In this document: piece after piece, positions 7,745 to 16,962 of the stretch
Layout: each line of letters begins with the position of its first letter
Numbering within the stretch: position 1 is the stretch's first letter
NCBI RefSeq assembly: GCF_900110955.1
Contig: NZ_FOFR01000010.1
Coordinates: 124,001 to 188,000, forward strand
Length of the DNA: 64,000 bases
Direction: 5' to 3'
DNA from: Lentzea xinjiangensis
Lineage (GTDB): Bacteria; Actinomycetota; Actinomycetes; Mycobacteriales; Pseudonocardiaceae
Notes under the pieces: model-generated
Seen by the model: the letters and a program-made list of their open reading frames with translations, nothing else
Told to the model about the DNA's origin: nothing
The model's database searches: none
Made by a program: the position numbers and the translations under genes

Positions 7745-8293
7745 TCACTGGTCATGGCGGGTGCGGCTCAGCCCGTCGAGGAAGAAACCGAGTCCACGAC
7801 GCCACCAGTCCCCGCCGAGGCGGATGGCTTGGGCGTTGAGCCAGATCAGCCGGCCGATGTCGGAAGGATCGGCGTCGGGCCGGAGTGATCCGTCTGCCTG
7901 TGCGGCGCGCATCAACGTCTCAGCCTGGGCGATGGCGCGCTCGTGGACGGAGCGCAGCTCACCGGCGTGGGGGTAGCGCAGGGCGACCACGTCGTTGAAG
8001 GCCGGATCGGCCGCCTGGACCTCGCCCAGGGCCGACACATAGCTTTCGAACCGCTCCCACGGTGTCGTTCCTGTGGTGGCCGCGATCGCGGCGTCGAGCT
8101 TCCTGGCCGCGATGTCGGAGACAGCGGCGTCCATCAGCCCTTCCCGGCTCCCGAACCGGTGATAGATCGTGCCGGCGCTGACGCCGGCACGGCGTGCGAT
8201 GTCCTCCAAAGGCGCGTCCAGCCCGTGCTCGGCGAACGCCTCGGAGGCCGCCGCCCGGATGCGCTCGAGGTTCCGGCGTGCGTCTGCGCGCAT
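7745..8293 (-). CDS. TetR/AcrR-family regulator
   Basis: A 182-residue TetR-family repressor. The N-terminal helix-turn-helix is clear (IRAAASEAFAEHGLDAPLED, then IARRAGVSAGTIYHRFGSRE, about residues 13-52), followed by the usual all-helical ligand domain ending GLSRTRHDQ. It is divergent from an LLM-type flavoenzyme at 8385. The 91-base gap carries two palindromes (8313-8333 and 8344-8356), so it probably represses the flavoenzyme operon and itself (inference from arrangement). The ligand is unknown. Confidence 0.92.
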   Translation of the reverse strand: MRADARRNLERIRAAASEAFAEHGLDAPLEDIARRAGVSAGTIYHRFGSREGLMDAAVSDIAARKLDAAIAATTGTTPWERFESYVSALGEVQAADPAFNDVVALRYPHAGELRSVHERAIAQAETLMRAAQADGSLRPDADPSDIGRLIWLNAQAIRLGGDWWRRGLGFFLDGLSRTRHDQ

Positions 8294-8312
8294 CAGATCT
8301 CTTCTCCGGAAT

Positions 8313-8333
8313 AACTTGACAGGCCATCAAGTT
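8313..8333. promoter_or_regulatory. Palindromic operator for the adjacent TetR
   Basis: AACTTGA-N7-TCAAGTT, perfect 7-bp arms, 19 bases upstream of the TetR start, in the divergent promoter region with the flavoenzyme. Confidence 0.6.
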
Positions 8334-8343
8334 CTAGCTGGTG

Positions 8344-8356
8344 TCTCAAATTGAGA
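8344..8356. promoter_or_regulatory. Second palindrome in the TetR/LLM intergenic region
   Basis: TCTCAAATTGAGA, a perfect 13-bp palindrome 28 bases before the flavoenzyme start. It shares the TCAA/TTGA core with the operator at 8313-8333. Confidence 0.5.
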
Positions 8357-8384
8357 GTACCTCAAGATAGCCTCGGAGGATCCC

Positions 8385-9296
8385 ATGACCGACTACGGTC
8401 ACGAGCTCAGCTTCGGCGTCAGCGTCGATCCTGCCGCTCAGGGCTTGGAGCAGGCCTTCGCCCTGGCACGTCAGGCCGACGGCCTCGGCCTTGACCTGCT
8501 CGGCGTCCAGGACCACGCCTACCAGCCGACCCACCTCGACACCTGGACGTTGCTCACCTACCTCTCGGCCGCGACCGAGCGGATCTCGGTGATGACCGAT
8601 GTCGCCGACCTCCAGCTCAGGCCGCCGGCGATGCTGGCCAAAGCCGCCTCCTCGCTGGCCATCCTCAACGGGGGTCGTGTGCAGCTGGGGGTTGGCGGCG
8701 GGCCGTTCCCCGACGCCATCGCGGGCATGGGAGCGCCACGACGTGAAGGCGGCGCCATGGTCGCGTACGCCGACATCTCGGTGGAGATCCTTCTCCAAGC
8801 CCTGCGCGGCGGACCGGTCCGGGCGGGCAACGAGGAGCTCGACGTCACCTACGTTGCGGGCCCGGCGTCGCGGCAGCGTCCCCAAGTGTGGCTAGGCGCC
8901 CAGAAGACACGCATGCTCAGACTGGTGGGCAGGCGTGCGGAGGGCTGGATCTCGCCGCTCAACATCTACGTGCCACCTGAGGACGTGCCCGAAAAACAGG
9001 GCATCATCGATGACGCCGCGCGCGCCGCCGGCCGCGATCCAGCCGACATCCGGCGCATCTACAACGTCATCGGCGCCATCACCGCCACCGGTGGGCAAAC
9101 ACGCAACACCGCTCAAGGGCTGATCAGCGATGTCGCCGGCTGGGTGGACTTCCTCACCAGCTCCGTGACCGAACTGGGTTTCGACACCTTCATCTTCTGG
9201 CCTGCAGGCGACGCCTCCACGTCGTTGGAAGCATTCGCACGTGAGGTCGCTCCCGCGGTTCGTGACCGTGTCGCGGAACAGAGGGCCTCCCGATGA
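8385..9296 (+). CDS. LLM-class flavin-dependent oxidoreductase (luciferase-like)
   Basis: A 303-residue enzyme of the luciferase-like monooxygenase fold, using F420 or FMN. Typical signatures are GLDLLGVQDHAYQP near residue 40, a nonprolyl cis-peptide region around SVMTDVADLQLRPPAMLAK, GGRVQLGVGGGPF and WLGAQKTRMLRLVGRRAEGW. A GGAGG ribosome site precedes ATG 8385. The remains of a BBE-type FAD oxidase start inside its stop codon (ATGA at 9293), so the two were one operon under the divergent TetR. Substrate unknown. Confidence 0.9.
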   Translation: MTDYGHELSFGVSVDPAAQGLEQAFALARQADGLGLDLLGVQDHAYQPTHLDTWTLLTYLSAATERISVMTDVADLQLRPPAMLAKAASSLAILNGGRVQLGVGGGPFPDAIAGMGAPRREGGAMVAYADISVEILLQALRGGPVRAGNEELDVTYVAGPASRQRPQVWLGAQKTRMLRLVGRRAEGWISPLNIYVPPEDVPEKQGIIDDAARAAGRDPADIRRIYNVIGAITATGGQTRNTAQGLISDVAGWVDFLTSSVTELGFDTFIFWPAGDASTSLEAFAREVAPAVRDRVAEQRASR

Positions 9297-10581
9297 GGAC
9301 ACAGCCCAGCGGACTGCTGACCGTGACACCTGCTGACGACGCCTACCGGCTGCTGCGCTCGACGTACACGACACGCCACTCACCGGCCGAGATCCTCCTG
9401 CCCGGCACAGCGGCCGAGGTGTCCGAGGCGGTCATGTACGCGGCGGCCACCGACCTTCCCGTCTCCGTGCGCAGTGGCGGTCACGGACTTTCCGGGACCT
9501 CGTCCAACGACGGCGGCATGGTGGTCGACCTGAGCAGGATGAACGCGGTCACCGTCCTGGACCGGGACACCCGCCTGGTCCGGGTGGGCGCGGGTGCGCG
9601 ATGGGCAGAGGTGGCGTCCGCCCTCGCCCCGTACGAGCTCGCGATCAGCTCCGGCGACCACGGCAACGTCGGCGTCGGCGGCTTGGCCACTGCGGGTGGC
9701 CTGGGGTGGCTCGTGCGCATTTATGCCTGACGATCGATCACGTGCGCGCGGCGACCGTCGTGCTGCCCTCCGGCGAACTCGTCCGTGCCGACGCCTCGAA
9801 CCCGGATCTGCTCTGGGCGGTTCGCGGCGCGGGTTCCTACGTCGGCGTGGTCACCGACTTCGACATCGAGGGCATGCACCTGCCTGGAATCCACGCCGGT
9901 CAGGTCGTCATCGAAATCGACGACGGCGGCGTGGCCTTGCGCCGGTGGTCCGAGTCCATGGCGAACGCACCCCGGGAACTCACGATGAGCGGCATTCTCA
10001 CGACCGCCGAAGGAGGCCGGCCGGTGCTCGTCATGACCGCGGTTCTGGCAACGAGCGATCTCCGCGTCGCCGAAGCGGCCCTCGCACCTTGGACCGGGCA
10101 GAGTGGTGTGCATCGGGGCCTTCTCGGTCGTGGCCGGTATGCGGAGCTCGTGTCGCACAGCCACCTCCACCCCAATGTCGGGCAATAGCCGGCGACCACG
10201 ACCAACGCCTTGCTGGGACGGCTCACCGAGGAATCCGCCCAGGCGTTGGTGGAAGTCGTCCGGCATCCGTCCCGGCCACTGGTCCAGGTCCGCGCCATCG
10301 GGGGAGCGGCCAACGACATCGCCCTCGAAGCCACGGCGTATGTCCATCGCGCCGCGGAGGTCCTCGTGACCGTCACGGCTTTTCCGCCCCAAGGCTCTCA
10401 CGAGCTTCACGCGGCGACGCGTCCGCTCTGGGGCCATGCCATCGGCGCCTACCGGAATTTCGAGAGCCGGCCTTCGGCTGAGACTTTTGATCGCGCTTTC
10501 CCCGGCGCCACCGGCGAGCGCGTGCGGGACCTGGCCCAGAAGTACGACCCGGCCGGGATTTTGCGCCGCAGCCAGACGTAG
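9293..10581 (+). pseudogene. FAD-linked (BBE/berberine-bridge-type) oxidase, frameshifted and interrupted
   Basis: Remains of an about 430-residue FAD-binding oxidoreductase. The N-terminal PCMH-type FAD domain is intact to GGLATAGGLGWLVR (SVRSGGHGLSG motif present). At about 9725 one base is missing, the expected TAT-GGC-CTG reading TAT-GCC-TGA, which gives a stop at 9728-9730. The downstream sequence resumes in another frame as LTIDHVRAATVVLPSGELVR. A second lesion is an in-frame TAG at 10186-10188; the same frame then continues through ALLGRLTEESAQALVEVV to the BBE-like C-terminus (YDPAGILRRSQT). Two independent lesions argue for true decay and against a single sequencing error. It overlaps the LLM enzyme gene by 4 bases and was its partner. 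Confidence 0.85.
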
Positions 10582-11110
10582 GTGACCCGAGCGCCGCCAC
10601 CGGCCTCCGGTCCCTCCTGGCCTGGTGCAACGCGTCGAATCTGCGCGAGAAAGGGGTGTCCGGCTCGCACAGCGCGTGGCCGTCGAACGTGCCGGAGCGG
10701 GGAACGGGCTGGCGTACGTGGCGTCGACCTGTGGCGAGTGGCAGAACGCCTGGGCGGGGGTCGGCGTGTGGATGGACATGTTCCGCGTCTCCGCGGGCTG
10801 AGAAGGCGTAGCGGGCCGACGGTAAAAGGTCGGGGCATGTGAACTCGTGAGTTCTTGTGCCCCGACCCCACCATTTACCTCTGTGCTACCGCGTCAGAGC
10901 CACGGCGGCGGCTTGATTGCGCTCATCGAGCCCTCCTCGTTTCGGGATTGTCAGTACCACCCAACATCCTCAAGTCCGCGGTTGCAACAGATTCGGTCGA
11001 AAGTGCAAGGGAAGATGTTCCAACGGTCACTTGTGTCGGCCCGGATGTCCAAATCCACGTCCTCCGCGACGTATCGTAATTCTGTTTCGTTGCGGTCGTC
11101 GGTGGGTGTA
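10582..11110. other. Intergenic, no intact gene; large hairpin
   Basis: No convincing intact gene. A plus-strand frame ending at TGA 10799-10801 reads ...GNGLAYVASTCGEWQNAWAG..., possibly the C-terminal relic of an unknown protein. A strong hairpin lies at 10828-10867. The rest up to the MFS gene shows no recognisable element. Confidence 0.4.
10828..10867. terminator. Strong nested hairpin
   Basis: A perfect 10-bp outer stem GGTCGGGGCA/TGCCCCGACC encloses a 6-bp inner stem GAACTC/GAGTTC with a 2-base loop. There is no U-tract, as usual in actinomycetes. It probably terminates the flavoenzyme/oxidase transcript, but could act in either direction. Confidence 0.6.
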
Positions 11111-12307
11111 GTGAGTCGAATCACTTTTCGTGGGGTCTTGTCCGTCGAAGAATTCCGGGCGCTGTGGTTGGCCGAGTTGCTGTCCGTCACCGGTGACCAG
11201 TTCGCGCGGGTCGCGCTGGTGGTGCTGGTGTTCGATCGCACCGGCTCCGCTGCGATAGCGGGGCTGACCTACGCCTTGACGTTCGTTCCCGCCCTGGCCG
11301 GAACTCTGGCCCTGTCCCAGGTCGCCGATCAGCGTCCGCGCCGCCAGGTCGTCGTCTTCGTGGACGGTCTGCGGGCTCTCGTCGTCGCGGTCATGGTGAT
11401 CCCAGGTGTCGACCTGGTCTGGCTGTGCGTGCTGGTGTCGGTCCTGTCCTTCGTGGGCGGGCCTTACAGCGCCGCACAACTCGCGCTTCTCCGTGACTTG
11501 CTCAGTGCGGAGCAGTACTCGGTGGGCATGTCCCTCCGGCAGATCACCGTCCAGGCGGCTCAGCTGGCGGGAGTCGCGACCGGAGGCCTTCTCTCCACCG
11601 CGTTGAGTCCCCAGTTCTGCCTGGCGGTCAACGCCTTCACGTTCGCCGCGTCCGCGCTGTTGCTGGGGACGCGCATCCGTTCACGTCCCGCTTCGGCACC
11701 GGCTTCATCCTCCGCTCGGTTCGTCGCGGACGGTGTCACGCTGGTGTGGAGCGATCCTCGACGCCGCGCGATATTCGTCATGACCTTCCTGGGCGTGTGC
11801 TACGTCGTCCCGGAAGGAATCGCCGTGTCTTATGTGAGCGAGATGGGACACGGAGCCGTTGTGGTCGGGTTGGTCCTGGCGAGCTGCAGTGCCGGTGCCG
11901 TGATCGGGCTGCCGATCTTCGTTCGTTTCGTGACACCGGACCGTCAGCGGGTCGCGCTTGCAGTCGTTTGCGTGGCTGTTGGCATCCCGCTGGTTCCGAT
12001 CGCCCTGGTCGATGGGATTTTCGTTGCCATGGTGGCGTTTGCCGTCAGTGGCGCTCTGTGGGCCGCGCTGGTGGTCATGTCGGCGTCTTTCCTGGCGGAA
12101 CTGCTGCCGGACGCTTCCCGGTCGAGGGGGATGGGGCTGGCTTCGTCCGCGAACGTTGCCGCGCAGGGAATGGGGATCGGGGTTTCGGGCTTGGCCGCCG
12201 AAGTCGTGAACCCGTCGTGGGTGATCGCGATCGCCGGCGCGGTTTCCGTTCCTTTGGCGTTGTGGCCAAGCTTGTCCTGGCTGAGGTCCACAGCTCCTCC
12301 GCGTTGA
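11111..12307 (+). CDS. MFS transporter, drug-exporter type
   Basis: An approximately 398-residue major facilitator with about 12 hydrophobic segments. It begins near FRALWLAELLSVTGDQFARVALVVLVF, a typical N-terminus of actinomycete MFS_3-like (enterobactin-exporter-like) permeases. The loop 2-3 motif ADQRPRR is present. Start uncertain: GTG 11111 gives the normal family length, while ATG 11045 and ATG 11013 would add non-homologous residues; none has a strong ribosome site. No adjacent biosynthetic or regulatory gene points to a substrate. Confidence 0.85.
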   Translation: MSRITFRGVLSVEEFRALWLAELLSVTGDQFARVALVVLVFDRTGSAAIAGLTYALTFVPALAGTLALSQVADQRPRRQVVVFVDGLRALVVAVMVIPGVDLVWLCVLVSVLSFVGGPYSAAQLALLRDLLSAEQYSVGMSLRQITVQAAQLAGVATGGLLSTALSPQFCLAVNAFTFAASALLLGTRIRSRPASAPASSSARFVADGVTLVWSDPRRRAIFVMTFLGVCYVVPEGIAVSYVSEMGHGAVVVGLVLASCSAGAVIGLPIFVRFVTPDRQRVALAVVCVAVGIPLVPIALVDGIFVAMVAFAVSGALWAALVVMSASFLAELLPDASRSRGMGLASSANVAAQGMGIGVSGLAAEVVNPSWVIAIAGAVSVPLALWPSLSWLRSTAPPR

Positions 12308-12406
12308 TCCGCGGGCATGGGTGCGAGTTCGCGACGGAAGCCACTGCACTCCCACCGTTCAGTCACGTCCCGTTTTGACGGACATCTGAGATCAGGGGTT
12401 TTGCCC

Positions 12407-12680
12407 TTGGAGGATGTCCTTGTCAAGACCACGGGCTCGAACAAGCCCCGGCGTCCTCGTCGTGCGTTCACCCCGGAGTTCAAGGCGGAGATCGTCGAGC
12501 AGTGCCAAGCCGAGCGCGACGCTGGGAACCGCGACGACGGCGGGCTGAGCAGCGGCGAGAAGACCGAGCTGGCCGCGCTGCGGAGGGAGAACCGGCGGCT
12601 GCGCGAGGACGTGGGGATCCTCAAGCGTGCGTGCGAACTGCTCCAGGTCTCCCGGTCCGCCGATTACAACCAGCGCATGG
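12407..12680 (+). mobile_element. IS3-family transposase relic (orfA/orfB fragments)
   Basis: The reading frame joins three pieces of an IS3-type transposase that are normally apart: RRAFTPEFKAEIVEQC (start of OrfA), then, after loss of the HTH, GLSSGEKTELAALRRENRRL and REDVGILKRA (end of OrfA), and directly CELLQVSRSADY (start of OrfB). The DDE catalytic region is absent. Two internal deletions make it inactive. The sequence just upstream (GTCCCGTTTTGACGGAC) resembles an IS3-type terminal region. Confidence 0.7.
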
Positions 12681-12777
12681 CTCCTGCGCGAAGCCGGCCG
12701 GGCCGGGCGGGCGCCGAAACGGTGGCGTACCACCACGATCCCGGGCAGGGTTCACCGTTCGATGCCGACGAGATCCG

Positions 12778-13617
12778 TCAGTCGTTGAACGTCTGCTGAC
12801 CGAGGACGCGGAGGAAGTCGAAGCTTTCCGCCGTGGTGGAGCCCGGCTGTGGCCGGAAGATCACCAGTCGGTGTCCGGTCGTGGTGCTGAGCACGATGTC
12901 ACACTGCACCTCCAGTCGGCCCGCACGCGGGTGCAGGAGCGTCTTGGGCGTGGATCGCAGTGGCTGGACGTGCATGTCCTGCCAGTACCGGGCGAACTCC
13001 GCGCTGGCGCCGAGGAGGTCGTCCACCAGCCGCTGCGCGGTGCGGTCGGAGCCGAGCCGTGCGGTGGCGGCGCGGAGGTCGGCCGCGTACCCGCGGCCGA
13101 TCTCCTCGTGCTCCTCGGGTGTGTTGAGTGCCCGCGAGCTCGGTTCCGTGAACCAGCGCCACGTGACGTTGGCCTCGCGACCCTCCAACCCGGTCCAGGG
13201 GCCGATGAGCGCGCGGCTCAACGGGTTCTGTGCCTGCACGGTGGTGAGGTCGTCGATGACGTGGGCGGGCACGGTGGTGAGCGCGTCCAGCAGGAACATC
13301 ATCGAAGGGTCGACGTACCCGCCGCGCGCGGGGCGCGCGGGCGGCGGGTAGCCGGCCAGCCGGTAGAGGTAGTCGCGTTCGTCGACCGTCAGCCGCAGGG
13401 CGCGGGCCAGGTTGGCCAGCAGCGCCTCGGAGGGGTTCGATCCTCGGGAGCGCTCCAGGCGCTCGTAGTAGTCCACGGAGAGGTTCGCCAGCATCGCCAC
13501 CTCCTCCCGCCGCAGGCCCGGTGTGCGCCTGCGGCCGCCGGGGACGAGCCCGACGTCCTCCGGGCGCATCGCTTCCCGCCGCGCGCGCAGGAAGCCACCG
13601 AGGTCGTTGTCCGCCAT
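12778..13617 (-). CDS. XRE-family regulator with MmyB-like ligand domain
   Basis: A 279-residue regulator. The N-terminal XRE helix-turn-helix (about 5-75) carries the hallmark RRTPGLRREEVAMLANLSVD followed by YYERLERSRG. The C-terminal about 180 residues match the MmyB-like PAS-type ligand-binding domain (NVTWRWFTEP and the ending RLVIFRPQPGSTTAESFDFL). ATG 13617 is chosen with AAAGG 7 bases upstream. It lies 20 bases downstream of an aldo/keto reductase gene on the same strand. Such regulators usually control a neighbouring short-chain or aldo/keto reductase, so the pair is probably one autoregulated operon. Confidence 0.92.
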   Translation of the reverse strand: MADNDLGGFLRARREAMRPEDVGLVPGGRRRTPGLRREEVAMLANLSVDYYERLERSRGSNPSEALLANLARALRLTVDERDYLYRLAGYPPPARPARGGYVDPSMMFLLDALTTVPAHVIDDLTTVQAQNPLSRALIGPWTGLEGREANVTWRWFTEPSSRALNTPEEHEEIGRGYAADLRAATARLGSDRTAQRLVDDLLGASAEFARYWQDMHVQPLRSTPKTLLHPRAGRLEVQCDIVLSTTTGHRLVIFRPQPGSTTAESFDFLRVLGQQTFND

Positions 13618-13637
13618 GAGCTGCCTTTCGACTGGGA

Positions 13638-14639
13638 TCACTCCTGGATCGACGCCATCGCCTGGGGCGCGTAGCGCTGGCCGGCGACGGCGTCGGCGGG
13701 TACGGCCTCGTCGAGCTTCTTCAAGGTGACCTGGTCGAGGACGACGCCGGCTGCCGCGACATTCTGCTCGAGGTACGTCCGGCGCTTGGTGCCGGGGATC
13801 GCGGTCACGTGGTCACCTTGAGCCAAAACCCACGCCAGCGCCAGCTGACCCGCGGTGATTCCCAGTTCGTCCGCGACGGCTCGCACGCGCTCCACCAGCC
13901 GCAGGTTGTGCTGGAGGTTCTCGCCGGCGAACCGCGGCGCGGTGCGGCGGAAGTCGTTGTCCGGCAGGTCCTCGACGCCGCGCAGCCCGCCGGTGAGCAA
14001 GCCGCGGCCGAGCGGCGAGTAGGCGACGAAGCCGATGCCCAGTTCCCGGACGGTGTCCAGCACGCCGTTGGTCTCGACGGTGCGGGTGAACAGCGAGTAC
14101 TCGGTCTGCACCGCCGAGAGGTGCGCGGTGGCGTGCGCGGCGCGGATCGATTCCGGCAGCGCTTCGCAGATGCCCAGGTACCGCACCTTGCCCGCGGCCA
14201 CGAGCTCGCCGAGCGCCCCGAACGTCTCCTCGACGGGCACAGCCGGATCGACCCGGTGCTGGTAGTAGAGGTCGATGTAGTCGGTGCCCAGGCGGCGCAA
14301 CGACCCGTCGACCGCGGTGCGCAGGTACTCAGGCCTTCCGTTGGGGCCGCCGACGATCCGCCCGGAGTCATCGAGGGTCAGCCCGCCGGACTTGGTGGCG
14401 ACGACAACCTGGTCGCGGCGGCCGGCGAGGGCGCGACCGAGGAGCTCCTCGCCGCTGAACGGGCCGTACATGTCGGCGGTGTCGAACAGCGTGACACCCA
14501 GGTCGATGGCGCGGTGGACGGTCGCGACGGACTCGGCGTCGTCAGGGGTGCCGTACATCGCGGTCATGCCCATCGTGCCGAGGCCCTCGACGGAGGCCAC
14601 CAGTCCACGGTTGCCGATGGCGTGCGGCTTCAAAGTCAT
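13638..14639 (-). CDS. Aldo/keto reductase
   Basis: A 333-residue NADPH-dependent aldo/keto reductase. The catalytic tetrad is visible: Asp and Tyr in DTADMYG, Lys in VVATKSGG and His in YYQHRVD. The cofactor site YSPLGRGLLTGG and the C-terminal IPGTKRRTYLEQN are also present. ATG 14639 has a GGAAATCA ribosome site. The family (AKR11/12-like YakC type) reduces small aldehydes; substrate unknown. First gene of an operon with the XRE regulator. Confidence 0.93.
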   Translation of the reverse strand: MTLKPHAIGNRGLVASVEGLGTMGMTAMYGTPDDAESVATVHRAIDLGVTLFDTADMYGPFSGEELLGRALAGRRDQVVVATKSGGLTLDDSGRIVGGPNGRPEYLRTAVDGSLRRLGTDYIDLYYQHRVDPAVPVEETFGALGELVAAGKVRYLGICEALPESIRAAHATAHLSAVQTEYSLFTRTVETNGVLDTVRELGIGFVAYSPLGRGLLTGGLRGVEDLPDNDFRRTAPRFAGENLQHNLRLVERVRAVADELGITAGQLALAWVLAQGDHVTAIPGTKRRTYLEQNVAAAGVVLDQVTLKKLDEAVPADAVAGQRYAPQAMASIQE

Positions 14640-14835
14640 TGATTTCCCTTTTCTGACCTGGTTGTCGGCGACGTCCGGCCGACTTGCAGAACCCAGTCTG
14701 CGGGTGATCCGCCCCGCCACGGGCGCCCTCCTCATCCCCGGTCCGGCAGGGCGACCCAGGACAGCCGGACCGTCGCTAGCGTCGGCATCGTCCACATCGG
14801 TCGCCGCCACGACGGCAGAAACGGTGGAAATCCTG

Positions 14836-15936
14836 ATGAAGAGCGTTGTCGCTGCCGCATGCCTCACCACGGCCTTGGTCGCCTGTTCGCCGTCCGCCGG
14901 CCCACCCGCCACCGGTGGGCCGCCCGCCACCACCGCCGGGCTGGTGCCGGGACAGGTGACCGAGCTGGCCCGCGGCCTGCAGATGCCGTGGGGCCTGGCA
15001 TTTCTCCCCGACGGAACGGCCCTGGTGTCCGGGCGGGTGTCCGGCGAGATCCACCGCATCCCGGGCGGCGGCGGCGAAGCGGCACTGGTCGGTTCCGTGC
15101 CGGGTGTCACCCAGAGCGCGGAAGGCGGCCTGCTCGGGCTGGCCACCTCGCCGGCGTTCGAGTCCGACCGCACCGTCTTCGCCTACGTGTCGTCGTCCCC
15201 GGCCAACCGGGTCGTCGCGCTGCGCATCGCCGAGGACTTCCAGTCGCTGCACCAGGAGCGGGTGGTGCTTGACGGCATCGGTACCGGCAACCGCCACCAC
15301 GGCGGGCGCCTGCAGTTCGGCCCCGACGGCAACCTGTGGATCGGCACAGGTGACGCGTTCGACACCACGACCGCGCCGAATCGCGACTCGCTCAACGGCA
15401 AGGTCCTGCGCATCCGTCCGGATGGGACGGTCCCGCCGGACAACCCCTTCGGCACACCGGTCTTCAGCACCGGGCACCGCAACGTGCAGGGCATCGCGTT
15501 CGCCCAGGACGGCACGGCCTACGCCGCCGAACTCGGCCTGAACGCCTGGGACGAGCTCAACGTGCTGCGCGCGGGCGCCGACTACGGCTGGCCCGCGGCG
15601 GAGGGCCCGGACGGACGGGGAGGTGAGCGGCCGATCTTCGCGCTGCGGCCCACCGAGGCGTCGCCGTCGGGCATCGCGTACGCGGGAGGCGCGGTGTGGG
15701 CCGCGTGCCTGCGGGGCCAGCGGTTGTGGCGCCTGCCGGTGAACGGAAGCACTCGCGCCGGCGATCCAACCGCCCACCTGGTCGAGCAGTACGGCCGCCT
15801 GCGGGCCGTGCACGTCGCACCCGACGGCGCCCTGTGGATCACCACCTCCAACACCGACCGAACGACGCTCGGCGGAGTCGCCCCCACGAACGGCGACGAC
15901 CGCGTCCTGCGCGTCGAGCTCGTCCCCGCCCGATGA
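14836..15936 (+). CDS. PQQ-dependent sugar dehydrogenase lipoprotein (GSDH family)
   Basis: A 366-residue exported enzyme. ATG 14836 gives a lipoprotein signal with lipobox LVAC at about residues 14-17, then a Pro/Thr/Gly-rich linker. The rest is the six-bladed glucose/sorbosone dehydrogenase propeller: LARGLQMPWGLAFLPDG, the His pair in NRHHGGRLQFGPDGNLWIGT (catalytic His region of soluble glucose dehydrogenase), DSLNGKVLRIRPDGTVP and GHRNVQGIAF. It should oxidise aldose sugars outside the membrane using PQQ. It is divergent from the aldo/keto reductase operon across about 196 bases. No PQQ synthesis genes are in view. Confidence 0.92.
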   Translation: MKSVVAAACLTTALVACSPSAGPPATGGPPATTAGLVPGQVTELARGLQMPWGLAFLPDGTALVSGRVSGEIHRIPGGGGEAALVGSVPGVTQSAEGGLLGLATSPAFESDRTVFAYVSSSPANRVVALRIAEDFQSLHQERVVLDGIGTGNRHHGGRLQFGPDGNLWIGTGDAFDTTTAPNRDSLNGKVLRIRPDGTVPPDNPFGTPVFSTGHRNVQGIAFAQDGTAYAAELGLNAWDELNVLRAGADYGWPAAEGPDGRGGERPIFALRPTEASPSGIAYAGGAVWAACLRGQRLWRLPVNGSTRAGDPTAHLVEQYGRLRAVHVAPDGALWITTSNTDRTTLGGVAPTNGDDRVLRVELVPAR

Positions 15937-15953
15937 TCCCAGGGAGGATCGGC

Positions 15954-16079
15954 ATGTCCGTCGTCCTGGTCACCGGAGCCGCCGACCACGAGGTCGCCGC
16001 CTATGCCGAACCAGACCCGCTCTTCGCGCGCAACGAAGAGGCGACCGCCGGGCTGTTCCCGCCTGGCGTCGTCCCCTGA
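15954..16079 (+). CDS. Possible 41-residue ORF or fragment
   Basis: ATG 15954 with GGGAGGATC upstream opens a short frame (MSVVLVTGAADHEVAAYAEP...) ending at TGA 16079. The first residues resemble the beta-1/glycine-loop start of a short-chain dehydrogenase (VLVTGA), but nothing else of that fold follows. It is either a small unknown protein or a truncated relic. Confidence 0.3.
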   Translation: MSVVLVTGAADHEVAAYAEPDPLFARNEEATAGLFPPGVVP

Positions 16080-16273
16080 CCGGAAGGCGTCGCCCGCGAG
16101 ATCCCCGAGTCCTCATCTTCCCGTTCTGCACAAGCCTTTCCATGCGGTCATCGCTGACACGAAGTCCATTGTGGATATAACAACGAGGCGGCTCGGCTGG
16201 CTCGTGAAAAGTTCGTGACCCGCACAGCGAGCTCCTCGTCCCTGCCCAGCACTGAACTTCTCTGGAGGAAACA

Positions 16274-16762
16274 ATGTCCGAGCACGCCGTCGCCACACAG
16301 ACCCGTCCGCGGTTCGTCATCTTCACCGTCATCGCGGGAGCCGTCGCTGCCGTGGCCGCGTTCACCGCCGACTCGCTCAGCTTCCCCGCCTGGGCGATGT
16401 TCGTCGGTTGGGTCGCCTGGTTCAGCCGTCCCGCCTCTCCCGTGCAGGGCCTGCACGCCATGGTTTGCCTCTGGCTGGGGCTGGTCCTGGCCGCAGCGGG
16501 CCAGCTCCTGGCCGGGGTACTGGCTCCGGTAACCGGTGCCGCGGCACTGCCACTGGCCGTCTTCGTTCTCGCGCTCGTCGTGGTGGGCCTGCGCACGACG
16601 CCGGTCCTGAACAACATGCTCGCCTGGTTCCTCGGCCTGATTGCGTTCTACGCCGCCCACTCCAACGAAATCGCTTCTACGCTGCTGAGCCTGGCGGCCG
16701 CCACCGCGATCGGAGCCGCGGCGGGATTCGCCTGCCAACGCCTTCAGCGCCAGTTCGCCTGA
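16274..16762 (+). CDS. DUF1097-family integral membrane protein
   Basis: A 162-residue protein with about five hydrophobic helices (VIAGAVAAVAAFTAD, WAMFVGWVAWF, MVCLWLGLVLAAAGQLLAGV, ALPLAVFVLALVVVGL, MLAWFLGLIAFYAAH). Order and spacing fit DUF1097 (YcdZ-like) proteins of unknown function. TGGAGGAAACA precedes ATG 16274. It is followed after about 200 bases by the molybdenum oxidoreductase operon. Confidence 0.8.
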   Translation: MSEHAVATQTRPRFVIFTVIAGAVAAVAAFTADSLSFPAWAMFVGWVAWFSRPASPVQGLHAMVCLWLGLVLAAAGQLLAGVLAPVTGAAALPLAVFVLALVVVGLRTTPVLNNMLAWFLGLIAFYAAHSNEIASTLLSLAAATAIGAAAGFACQRLQRQFA

Positions 16763-16962
16763 GTCCGAGGCCGGTGGCTGATCGCATTGCCGATCGCCAC
16801 CGGCCGTCGACCCCGGCCGTCACCGGCGAACAGCGGGGCAGCCCCGTTGCGGACCGCGACCAAGCCGAACGCCCAGCCGCTCGCGCCCACCAGCACCGGT
16901 TGCACTACGTGCGGACACCTGTCCGATTCATGACCACCCACTACACCGCAGGGAAGAGATCA

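Noticed and set aside
14639-14836. An N-terminal extension of the sugar dehydrogenase starting near 14284
   Set aside because: It would overlap the divergent aldo/keto reductase gene and hide the clear lipoprotein signal that begins at ATG 14836.
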